A stretch of 64,000 nucleotides of DNA, taken from contig NC_134683.1 in assembly GCF_024713945.1 (NCBI RefSeq), forward strand, positions 4,155,501 to 4,219,500. The letters are read 5' to 3'. This DNA is from Dermatophagoides farinae. Taxonomy: Eukaryota > Arthropoda > Arachnida > Sarcoptiformes > Pyroglyphidae. The position numbers and the translations under genes were made by a program. Positions 52,801 through 63,252 of this stretch are shown here, one piece after another (the stretch's first letter is position 1; every line of letters begins with the position of its first letter). The notes under the pieces were generated by a model. That model made no database searches, was not told the DNA's origin, and saw only the letters and a list, made by a program, of their open reading frames with translations.

Positions 52801-54328
52801 AGAAATGGAAGAAAAAATAAAGATTCGGCGACAAAAAAAAATGGACACACATGCACACAGACTTTGGACATTGGTCTCTATTTCTATGCAAAAAATATCA
52901 TGCAACAACAAAATACACAAACAAACAAACAAACAAAATATAGCTATTAATAATAAATGGTCCAAATGGTAAAACAGAAAAAAAAAACTTTGAAAATGGG
53001 ATCATTTTTTTTCTTTGGCAAAGATTATATACTACAAACAGACATTCATTATATATATACACTTACCAACAGGTAGATTTTCAGCAACACGTTCAAAACG
53101 ACGATTTTCACCAAGTGGATAAAATCGGCAAGCTATAGAGAAACGAAAAAAAAAGAATTTAATTAAAAATTTCAAACAAAAATAAATCACAATTTTGATG
53201 TTTCGAAATTTTTATCAATAAAAAAAAAATTAAACACACACACACACACCCTGTGTTTAACCCATTCATTATTATCATTATCAATATCATTTGAGGGTCA
53301 AATTATAATACATGAAAATGGTTTTTCACAGTGTAAACGATTATCATTCATCATTTCACACGCACATACACACACACACATCTGATTCATTATCATTATC
53401 ATCATATAATCTTCAAGAAAAAAAAGATGAAAATACAATAGCCACTGTTTATTGTTGTTATTTATTATCTAAACAACAACAACAACAACAACAGTAAAAA
53501 TTAATCCAAATTCAAAAAATAAAAAATTCATAATGCAAACAAAATGAAAAAAAACAATTGATGATTATCATAACTGATAAACAACAACAACAACAAAAAA
53601 GAGAAATGAACCAAATAATCTAATAGGAATCAAACAACACAAGCATCTATCATCATCATCATCATCATCAAATGAAAGTCGGCTCTTTCGTGTATACAAC
53701 AACAACAACAACAACAAAAGAAAGAAAAAAAAACAATAGATATTCTTTGGATGGATTTATATATGTGCTTTAAAATGGGATTTCCAGCAAATGGATGTTT
53801 TTTTTTCATTTAATGAATGGACAAACATTAACAACATGGACAACAGTAGCCAACCAAAGACAATGAATTACTATACATTCATATATGCACACACACACAC
53901 ACCGGACATGAGAGAGAGAGAGAGAGAGAAGAAAATGGCAATCCATTCAATTCATTGCTGTTGTTGTTGTTGTTATGAAGAAATTATTATTATTAATTAT
54001 TTTGGCCCCAAAAAATGCATACACACACACAATGAATGTTTTGAGAAAAAAAAAGAGTTTTAAAAAAACATCCGGAGCAATTGATGATGATGATGATGAT
54101 GACGATCATGATTTGGACACAAAGTATCATCATCATCATCATGATTGAAAATCAATCAATTGTAGTAAAAATTGAGGAATTAAAGTGTTTTTCATTCATT
54201 CATTCATTTTTCACTTATTTTAACACACACATACACACATATTTATCGAGATAATTCATCATCATCATCAATGTAAAGTTGATAATGATGGATGGATGGA
54301 TGGTTGAATATTGCTCCATAGCTTCCAT

Positions 54329-54359
<31 letters not shown>

Positions 54360-56660
54360 AATCGGAAACAAAAATCGCGAAAAAAAATTGATTACTTCTT
54401 CTCATTCATTCATTCATTCTTCTTCCTTTTTTTTATCAAACGAACGATATCATCTTTCAAACCCGAATAGATCGAACGCCATTGGCCAACAAAAAAAAAC
54501 CAATCTAAAGATTTATAGATAGAAAATTGGCACTGCCTGCAAGATGATGATGATGATGATTGTTACATCGTTTTTCATAAATCTACCTCCATAGATGTAT
54601 GATATATATATCATCATCAGGTAATAAATAATAACCGAACCAAATGTGAAATTTGAAAGGAAATAATGAGTAATGGATGGTGATTGTGTGTGTGGCTGAT
54701 TGAATGGAATTTTTTTTTTGCATTGAATTGAATAGAATAAGAATGGAAATGGTTAAAAATAACTTTTTGAAATGATAATAATAAATGAAAGTTTATCGTT
54801 TCTAAAATGACAAATTCATTCAATTCATTTTGGTCATCATCATCATTATTCAAATATATCCAAATGAATTGTAGTCAATTGAATAGCCTGAATAATCAGT
54901 CATCATCAATATATATGAATATATAAACTTGTCACCACATTTAATATATATCATCTATATTCATAATCGATATATTAATAACCCGTTTGAATCTCTCTAT
55001 TTATAGTGAAAAATGAATAATGATGAGAAAATCCAAAACAAAGAAAACAAAAAACAAAAGTAGAATCTTATGCGTGTGTTTGTGTTTGTCTGTGTGAATG
55101 GTGATTTCTCAATTGAAATTCAAATGAATTCAATTCATTTGACCATACACGAGGACGACTACGATGATGATGATCATTATCAAGATCATCATCATCACAA
55201 AAACATTATCTATTTCAATGTATCACAATGGTCATCATCATCATCATTTTATTTCATTGAACAACAACAATAGTGATCATCATCATCATCATCATCACAT
55301 TATTATATTTCATCACCATCAATTCAACCAAAAAAAAAAATCTTTTATTCATATCACTGTATATATTATATATTTATTAAAATTCGACCAAATATGAGAA
55401 AAAATTGATGTCTGCACAAGTTTATTGATTTACATCAACAGCAAAGTAAAAGTAATCAATGTGGTCAATAAACTAAAAATACAGACACACACACACAGGG
55501 ATAAAAATGACATTAATAATCACACACACAACGAAATTGTAAATTTACAAATTTTTTTCCCTGAAATGAACAAAAAAAAAATATGTGCAAGGAAAAAAAA
55601 TTATTTATGAATATGGGAGGAATATTTTTGTTGCTGTTGTAGACAAAAAAAAACTCATAGCCCACAATAGAAGAAAAAAAACCATCATTTTTAAATCATT
55701 GATGGATCATTCAACAACATATTCCTCTATTAGGATAAATAGGGCCAGTAGGTTTGTGTGACTTTTCAAGGCAAAAAAAAAATCCAAAAAAATGAAAATT
55801 TTCTCTTTTTAAAAATCAATTAACCAAGGCCCAGAAAAAAAATTCATTACAAACAAACAAACACACTAATTAGCATTAAAGCAAAATCCTAAATCATCAT
55901 CATCATTAAGTTATTACACACACACACACAGAGAGAGAGACAGAAAGTGTTAAGCTCAAAAGAATTTGGAATGATAAAAAAAAATATCATGATTATTATC
56001 GACAGCAGCAGCAACAAATTATTCGATATTTGAACTTTATTTTTTTTTCTTTGAAAAAGATTTTTTTTCTGTCATTCGAAACAAACAAACATTCATTATC
56101 TGAACTTGAAAAGCATTGAATAACATAACAAAGTCCAAGTATGTATGTATGTATGTATGTATGTGAGCTGTTCTGCTGTTCCAAATGGAACGCAGAAGCC
56201 TCCAATCAAATTTCTGTTGAAATTATCATCATTATTACTAAGCAGTAATTTGCTTGTATTGAAAAAATCAATGATGATGACGATGATGATGATACGCCAT
56301 ACCAATTACTTATGATGACGATGATGATGATCATAATCATCATCACTTTTATAACAAAAAAAAAATTTTTAAAAAAACGGATTTAAAAAAAAGGAAATCA
56401 TTCTATATCATCATCAATAATCCATTCAAGAGTTGATCCTGAAACAGTTTACCTTGTTGTTGTTGTTGTTGTTGCCAATCACAACAAGTTTTTGTTCTGG
56501 GAAAAAATACTGATTTGAATTGAAAATCAAATCAAGTAACGTTAGTGTGTGTGTGTGTGTGGCAGTCATTCATTCATTCATAATTTTTTTTTGTTTTTTT
56601 CTTCTCTCTCTCTCTCTCTCTATTCATCTATTCCATTTTCAATGTTTCAATTCATCCACT

Positions 56661-56723
<63 letters not shown>

Positions 56724-59700
56724 GGTCAGTTGGTTTTTTTTTTTTTTGAACAACAACGACAAAATAAACGAAATGATGCCAATGTTCAATTAGTTAGATT
56801 GTGCCTGTTTGTTGTTGATTCACATTACACATATAAATCAGAAAAAAAATCTTGATTCTATTCGATTCATATCAACAAAATAAAAAGGCCATCATTATCA
56901 CCATAGATTGATAGATGCTTGAAAACATTGTGTGATTGTGAATAAAAAAAAAAAAGAAAAGTTCACACATTCAAAATATTTATCATTCAAATGGTAATTA
57001 TAAACATAAAAAAAAGAGTTTATCACTTGTTGATTGAATATAAATCTAGGCTATAATTTTTTTGTTTTTATTAATAATCAAAATAAAAATCGATTGATCA
57101 ATGATGATGATGATGATGATTTGTTCTAGAAAATCTTATTATGAAAAGACAATAAATGTGTCCATAAAAGTCCATTAATGGTTAATTGAATCATTATCAT
57201 CATCATCATCATCATCATCACACGTCATTAAATGGATCCTGTTTTTGACGATCCTCATCATCATCATTTAATAATTGAGTTTCAGAATTTCATTTATTGT
57301 TCCGGTTTTTACCAATGAATGAACGAGAAAAAACGAAAACGAAAGGTGCACATCACACACACACAGAGATACATAGAGAGAATCATAAATCGATTATTAA
57401 CTTTCTCCTGTTCATCATCATCATCATCATAATCATTCTGATTATGATTACAAATAAAAAAAACAACAACAAATGTAACACACGCAAACATGAAACAAAT
57501 TTTTTTTTCTTTTTACTCAAATCGGAAATGAACATTTGGTGTTTGGATACGAATAAATGATAAAGGTGGAAACAGACACACACACACACACGATATAAAT
57601 GATGATGATGATGGGAGCGTTTTGAAATTATCCGAACAAACATGTGTCATGACATTTGTTGATTTTTTATCACATGAATAAAAAATGATAATTCAAAATA
57701 TAAAAGAAACAGGGACAATTGTTGTTCAGTTACTTTGACCTATGATCATCATCATCATAATCATAATCATTACATGAATAAACTATATTTTCCCTTCATT
57801 TCTATATGAATATACGAAAAAAAAATTCCGGTAATTATACAACATTATCCGCATGGATAAAGAAGGGAAAAAAAACGGTAATTATTAAGATCAACAACAA
57901 CAACAACAACAATTAGCATAATGAAAATTCTAGTTTTATGATAGGAAACCAACCAACAATCTCGATCTGAATCGGATGTTGAATAACGAAAAAAAAGTTA
58001 TTAAGTAAAAAAAAAATTAAAATGAAAATTCTCTCACAGGAAAGTAATGGATGGATGAATAAATGAATGAATGAATGAATGACATGGATTTCATAAATAA
58101 ATGAAGTTTTTTTTCAACTCTTAATATTTCCGTCGTCCGTTTATGTACTAACTACTTTTCAATGTAGATAAAAGTCAAAAGTCGTGTTGTGTAACATCTA
58201 TTCATTTGGAATATATACACACACACACATGCTATGTCGGTCATCATTATTTCAATCATAATCATCATCATCATCATTTGATGGTCATTTGTCATCATCC
58301 ATGATGCTTTTGAAGATGCTGATGATGATGATGATAATGCTGTTCACATGAATCAAACACACAAACACACACACACACAGACAGAGATAGAACCAAACAT
58401 CATCATCATCAAATAAAATTCAGAAAATGAAAATTCATAATTAGAAATGAAATTTTTTTTTACTTTTTTTTCTGTTGATTAACATTTTCGGTACACTAAG
58501 AATGAATGGAAAACGAAACGTTTCGTTTTTCACCAAAATAAAAAACAAAACAAAACAAAAAAAAAGATAATTTTAGGTCAAACAAAAAGTTTTCAGATAA
58601 GAACTGTTACTGCTGCCAGATTTTGTTTTTTTTTCTTCACAAAAACTACTTGTTCGTGAAGGTATTATCAATGCACTAGATGAATGAATGAATGAATAAA
58701 TAAAGACAAGTAACAAATTGACAATCATTATTATCTGCTACCTGTCGACAAACAAACACGAAAGACAATGAAAAAAAAATTACCAAGATTGTTTTGTTTG
58801 AATTTATTTCAAGTGTTACCAGTATAAATTTGTCATCATCATCATCATCATCAATGTCACACATACGAGATGTCCAACTAAAACAACAACAGCAACAGGT
58901 ACTAATTATTTTGTGACAAAAAAAAACACTCTATCTATTCATCTATAACCCAAAAATATCATGGCATGGCTTGATGACCAAATGACCTACTGTCACTACT
59001 ACTACTGATACTACTAGTGGTATTGGTTCAAACAATGAAAAAAAAACAACCTAGTTTTAAGCTGATAAGCTTAGCTTAACATTTTTAATTCCAACCAGAT
59101 TTTTTAAAACAACAAAATTCACCATTATAGTGAAAATAGTTGCCAAAATCAAGTATAAAACTTACCACCAGATCTTTGTGCTTGAATCGATAATGATAAT
59201 GATGATGCTATGATGACCAGAATGATGGCTTTAATAATATTTCTGTGATGGCCATAATGATAGTGATGATGATGATGATTATTATGATGATGATGATGAA
59301 AATGTGAAGAATGTGGATGATGATGATGATGAGCACAATTATTATTATTATGTGGATCCACTGATGATATTCTTTTTTGCCACAATTTATGGTTGATAAT
59401 GTCAACTTTTTTTGTTGTTGTTGTTGTTGTTATTGTTGGCCATGACCAATACCACCAAAACCATCCATCATCATCATCATCATCATTGTTATTGTTATCA
59501 TCATGAAATGGTATAATTTTTGGCATAATAATAATCCTTTTCATCAAATGTTTTGTACTTGATTTATCAAAAAATTTACAAACATCATTTGATACATAAA
59601 ATTGGTCTACTAACTGGTGGCCTTTATCATCATTATCAATAATGTTGATGTCATCGTTGTTTTTGTTTTTATTTTTGGTCATCATTATCACATTATCGTT

Positions 59701-59964
59701 GTTGTTGTTGTTATTTTTCTCTATTTTTACAGGTAGCTTCTGTATTTGATAATTGCCATCATCATTATCATTGTTTTCACTATCAACACTGTGATGGACA
59801 TCATCACCATCGGATGACAGACGACATTCAAAATAAGAATTGCAATTAAAATTTAGTTGCTGTTCCAGCACCAATTCGGGTTGTTTTTGTTGTTGATGGT
59901 GACAATCAATTATTGTCGATGATACTTTCTCACCAACCAAATTGCTTGATGATGACGATGACAT
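27994..59964 (-). CDS. Giant CDH23-like cadherin, 28 coding exons
   Basis: Exons (minus strand): 59964-59166, 53132-53067, 48980-48820, 48737-48681, 47587-47563, 47215-47145, 44784-44689, 44630-44511, 44435-44304, 42009-41910, 39563-39454, 39035-38970, 38857-36841, 36771-35745, 35643-31694, 31600-31506, 31335-31279, 31073-30887, 30814-30557, 30455-30307, 30181-30010, 29849-29527, 29442-29224, 29138-28897, 28828-28634, 28569-28426, 28358-28146, 28087-27994. All are GT-AG, and phases agree once single-base breaks near 38091 and 32256-32296 are allowed for. The product is about 3,714 residues: leader, about 29 cadherin repeats with DxNDNxPxF linkers, LDRE/LDYE and DxD calcium motifs, a membrane-proximal module, one transmembrane helix and a tail. 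It is a calcium-dependent adhesion receptor. Repeat number and the stretch from TDVFLYAVNKDNNEIVD to the membrane resemble CDH23. Insect Cad74A/Cad87A are other possible relatives. No EGF or laminin-G domains are visible. Confidence 0.9.
28426..29138 (-). other. Cadherin membrane-proximal module, transmembrane helix and start of tail
   Basis: Exons 29138-28897, 28828-28634 and 28569-28426 encode the last extracellular part, the membrane span and the juxtamembrane tail. The non-calcium-binding module contains TDVFLYAVNKDNNEIVD and ENLRSFRIRRIQGV. In CDH23 the same position reads like an alpha/beta module (HVVNRDTNRILDVDRV). The helix is about 22 residues (IAIIALSSVIFLGTVLAIALLC), followed by cysteine and basic residues (SSCKERKIRQR). 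The rest of the tail (28358-27994) is Ser/Arg/Gly-rich and ends SSRKSKNSDRH. I see no beta-catenin-binding motif of classical cadherins. Confidence 0.85.
31694..35643 (-). other. Large central cadherin exon encoding about thirteen repeats
   Basis: A 3,950-nt exon covering the end of repeat 12 through most of repeat 25. Linkers seen in order include VLDENDNQPMF, SSNTHNHPPKF, VIDTNDHKPEI, LSETNTKCPKF, IEDVNDNSPMF, ILDENDWTPTF, IQDINDSPPKF, VLDENDQVPTF, VEDENDNAPIF and IIDVNNHKPTF. Some linkers have lost calcium ligands (YNDLVEETMPLF, VNEAEERDPRF), which would make flexible joints. The frame breaks once, between 32256 and 32296. Confidence 0.88.
35996..36100 (-). repeat. Glutamine-coding repeats inside cadherin repeat 12
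   Basis: CAG/CAA runs encode seven or more Gln, a short EESLQSSHH spacer, then about thirteen more Gln, between IVLEAD and PIIQVKAIDKD. The insertion falls in a loop at the start of the repeat and leaves the flanking strands intact. Confidence 0.85.
36772..36840 (-). other. Stop-free 69-nt intron in the cadherin gene
   Basis: The intron has GTAAGT and ACAG ends between ITDV and NDNSPKF, joining a standard linker. It is a multiple of three and has no stop codon, so the frame reads straight through. Retention would insert 23 hydrophobic residues beginning VSVIFVCYVF. Confidence 0.85.
39564..41909 (-). other. Cadherin intron 10
   Basis: 2.35 kb of simple-sequence-rich intron: CA tract at 40557-40586, ATC triplets, CAA/TTG runs and homopolymers. 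I find no nested gene. Confidence 0.75.
42010..44303 (-). other. Cadherin intron 9
   Basis: 2.29 kb of AT-rich intron with ATC/ATG runs, A/T homopolymers and CA repeats near 43858-43880. No coding region is supported. Confidence 0.75.
44785..47144 (-). other. Cadherin intron 6
   Basis: 2.36 kb of intron with TG tracts (45104-45124, 45270-45288), ATG/ATC triplets and an A run of about 24 at 46032-46055. No coding region is supported. Confidence 0.75.
47216..47562 (-). other. Cadherin intron 5
   Basis: 347-nt intron between the 25-nt microexon and the exon that starts VYVQDVNDHTPEF. It contains ATC triplets and A/T runs only. Confidence 0.8.
47563..47587 (-). other. Cadherin microexon 5 (25 nt)
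   Basis: A 25-nt exon flanked by TTCTAG and GTAAGT encodes EEAFLPVT plus one base. It is required to join the exon ending CKGASGT to the exon starting VYVQDVND. With it the sequence reads as a complete final strand of repeat 1, and phases are 0 in, 1 out, matching both neighbours. Confidence 0.8.
47588..48680 (-). other. Cadherin intron 4
   Basis: 1.09 kb intron with TG tracts (about 47908-47938 and 48067-48090), ATG triplets and homopolymers. No coding region is supported. Confidence 0.75.
48981..53066 (-). other. Cadherin intron 2
   Basis: 4.1 kb intron. It holds CA tracts (49818-49846, 51775-51793), CAA runs, ATC runs and an isolated GC-rich hairpin at 52055-52080. Open frames are low-complexity. 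Confidence 0.75.
49818..49846. repeat. CA microsatellite in cadherin intron 2
   Basis: A perfect CA run of about 29 nt. Confidence 0.9.
54329..54355. repeat. CA microsatellite in cadherin intron 1
   Basis: A CA run of about 27 nt. Confidence 0.9.
56662..56720. repeat. Long CA microsatellite in cadherin intron 1
   Basis: A perfect CA run of about 59 nt, second longest in the window. Confidence 0.95.
59166..59964 (-). other. Cadherin exon 1: long hydrophilic leader and signal segment
   Basis: The ATG at 59964 opens 266 codons before the GTAAGT donor. About 240 residues are low-complexity (Asp, Asn, His and Lys runs, a Trp-rich WFWWYWSWP patch). A hydrophobic segment follows (NIIKAIILVIIASSLSLS), then IQAQRSGG and the splice site. 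The hydrophobic segment looks like a signal sequence with cleavage near IQAQ, just ahead of ACRFYPLGE in exon 2. No ATG lies close upstream of it in frame, so the leader seems to be part of the primary product unless another first exon is used. Confidence 0.65.
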
Positions 59965-62900
59965 GATGATGAATGAATAGAAAAACCGTTATTACCGGTT
60001 AAAATAAAATTCGATGATTAAGATTCATAGATCACACACACATTATTATATGCACCGGAAATAAAAAAAACACAACAACTATTTACACCTTAACACAAAT
60101 CACACATACAAAAAAAAACACAACCGAAACTAGAAGTGGAAATGATGAATTTGATAATTATTCGAAAAAAAATGATGATGATGAAACAGGCACGTTATAA
60201 AATAAAACGATGATAATTATAAGATGATGATGATGGTTGGCGCTTTTTTTTCACTTCCTTTCTTTTTTTTTTTAATCATCCATTCAAGTGGATAATTTTC
60301 AATCTTTCTTCTTCTTCTTCTTTTTTGTTTAATTACTCGTGCCATATACAAACAAAAACATTTTCACTAAATTTTTTCACATATAAATGAAAATGAAATT
60401 GGAAAACATCAACAATCACGAATCACATCATTGGATCATCCATGATGATCGTTGATCGTTGTTTCGATGTTTATTCCGTTGATCACATATGTGTCATTGA
60501 TGGTGATGATGATGATGAAAAAAATTGATTCAAAAGACCATGCATTTGACGATGAATATGGCGTTCGATCATACAAACATAACGGAAAGACAATGACTGA
60601 CTGACTGACTGAACAGATCAACAAGGCAAGACTTTTTTTTTCTCCTCTTCATCATCCAAATATGAACAAGAAAAGAGATAGATAGAGAGAGTAAAGGTGA
60701 TGGTTATTTGAAACAAAAAATAAGAGAAGACAACAACAAGACATGTATATCTCATGGTGATAAAAATCAAGATGGAGAAAGAGTGAGAGAAAAAACAAAC
60801 TCTCTTTCTTCAAGTAGAGCGATTTTCTTCATCATCATCGTCGTGGTTGTCGTCTCTCACATCATCATCATCATCATCAATGATTTCGAATGATTTTTAA
60901 TCTAGCAGCAAATATTTCATCAGTAGATATTTGTTTCTCTTCTCTGTTGATCTCTGTTGTTCACTACTGGAGAATGATGGAGGCCGAATGAATAATAATA
61001 ATAAAAAAAAACTGAAACAAAATTGGCCTCAATTTCGTTGATGTTTTTTTTTCTTAAAAATTCGCAAAAAAAATACTGTTTCAAAAGTGAAAGAATACCA
61101 CCAGCCACCATTATTATATTCTTCACATTTTTGTTGTTGTTGTTGTTGCTTTCTTCTTGCGGAATGTCCAGTTGTGTTTTTAAAGTTCAACAACAACAAC
61201 AACAACGGATATCTTGTGTCATTCATTCGAATTCGAATTCAACAAAAAAAATATCACGACATTTTTGAACAATAAAAAAAAATTCGAATGTTTTCATTTT
61301 GAAATAACGCCATTCACCACCACCAAAAAAAAGTTACAGCATCCTGTGGATAACGAATTCAATTGTCAGAAGAAAAAAAAAATTTTTTTAGATCAGAATA
61401 ACAGGTCAACAACAACAACAAAAAAAAATGAAAAAATTTTCGGCCGTAATAGATTTTCAAATGCAAAAAAAAAAAATAATGATCATTTGTGGCTATGTGA
61501 AATGAGATGAATAAGATGCCATTATCATCATCATCATCATCATCCATTAAGATCACCAATGATCATGTTTCTAACGGAATCAATGAATGAATGGAGAACA
61601 ACAACAACAAAAAAAAGAGGTTGATGATGGTGATGACATAAAGGGTATCATCATCATCATCAACGGTGGTAATGATCAGTGTGTGTATCTTCCGAACAAT
61701 AAATAAAAAAAATAAAATAACCGGTAGATTGCTGAATCGGACAACAACAACAACAAAAGGAATAAAATGACACTTGACATCGAAATAAAAAATTTCTTAC
61801 CTTTTTTTATGTTTGACGACGACAATGATGATGATGTATTTCAAGTTTTTTTTTTTTGTTACTGATCGAACAAAGATCAAGAAAAACAGAAATAATATGA
61901 AGACTTTGATGAATGTGAATGATTAAAGACAAAAGGAACTTCATGAACAATTTGTTCATCATCATCGTCATCAATGTTCGATTATTATTATTATTCGACG
62001 AAAAGGTTGATTGATTTTTCAGTACACAAACACACACACACACACCTGAAATCAAGTCGTTCAATTCATTAATGTGTTGCAGCGATTTACTTGATTCATT
62101 TTTTCGGTTCACTTACGTTTTGTTGTTGTTGATGATGATGATGATGGTAGCATATACAACAATGCCATAATGATAAATACCAAAATCGAATCCCAATAAA
62201 CGGACGTTGGTATGTTAATGGCAACGATAACGAATGAATGGATGATGGTTGATCTAATTAAAAGTTTTGATGATTTTTTTTTTATTTTTATTTTTATTTT
62301 GACAGCCACTTTTTTTTTCTCCACTCACCAAATATTCGATGGTTCAATGGAGTTGAAATAGACAACAATTTTTTTTTAGCTGTGGCTGAATCCGAATTTC
62401 GAATGAATCTCATTTTTGCGATTTATGATGCTGAACGAACATAAACAGAACAAACAATGGTCAAGGGGATCATCATCATCATCATCATATTCGATCGATC
62501 GATCGAATGATGTTTGTCGATGATTAACGATCTACGACGAGTACATGTTGATGTTTTATACCGGTGTTGTATCGAAAAAAAAAATTTGAATAATTTAAAA
62601 AATCATCGTCGTTGTTTATCATAAAATATTTAAATGTTTGGAATGGCCAAAAATTGATTATCATCATCATCATCATCTTTTATCCAGAGAGATCCATTTT
62701 TATATTACTGATTGCTGATAATTGAACAGATATACGGAAAAAAACGAATATCGAAAAATTCGATAACTCATCACTCACTTGCCACTTTAACGCCATCTAT
62801 CATCGATATTACCAAGTTTCAAAGAGTGATCTACTTGAAACTTGGAATTACACACATATGGTAACCAACATCCATTGAATTCAAAGGTCAATTTTGTATT

Positions 62901-63252
62901 ATTATTTAACCACTTGAAATTAATTAACCATTTTTCAATGATTAGGTAATTAAGGATCATTATTATTATTCGATACTGTAGGAGTGTAATTTTAAAAATG
63001 AAAGAGATACAAGATTTCAAGGACAATGACCGGTTCATTTGGACTCAAAATTTATCATTCGATTTTTGGACCCATTTAATGATGTAAATCCCAAAAAAAA
63101 AAATTCCAACAACTCCTGATACACATCTCAAGTTTAGTTTTTTTTTCTATTTAAATGGATCAATATGCCAGGTTAGTGTTCATTGTAATAATTCTTTTTG
63201 TTTTTCATTTTATTTTTTCTTCCTGATACAAATCCAAAAAAAAAAAAAAAAA
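59965..63252. other. Divergent spacer between cadherin and lipase genes
   Basis: 3.3 kb between head-to-head genes, expected to hold both promoters and 5' leaders. It contains ATC/ATG runs, CAA runs and homopolymers. An A run of 18 or more lies directly before the lipase ATG at 63253. No coding region or clear TATA element is supported. Confidence 0.6.

Larger units (their letters stand above)
53133..59165 (-). other. Cadherin intron 1
   Basis: The longest intron, 6.0 kb, between the leader/signal exon and the first mature-protein exon. It is dense in microsatellites, including the CA tract at 56662-56720, CA at 54329-54355, a TATG run near 56140-56165 and many ATC/ATG runs. A 20-bp perfect palindrome lies at 58510-58529. 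Large first introns often hold enhancers, but I cannot point to one. Confidence 0.7.

Noticed and set aside
53640-53720. Short regular repeats resembling a CRISPR array
   Set aside because: They are simple triplet runs without unique spacers of constant length, in an animal intron.
27994-59964. Splitting the cadherin region into several smaller cadherin genes
   Set aside because: All exons join in phase with repeats continuing across junctions, there is only one signal segment and one transmembrane helix, and no internal promoter or terminal exon is needed.
27994-59964. Assignment as Fat or Dachsous
   Set aside because: No EGF or laminin-G domains for Fat, and the membrane-proximal module and short tail fit CDH23-like proteins better than Dachsous.
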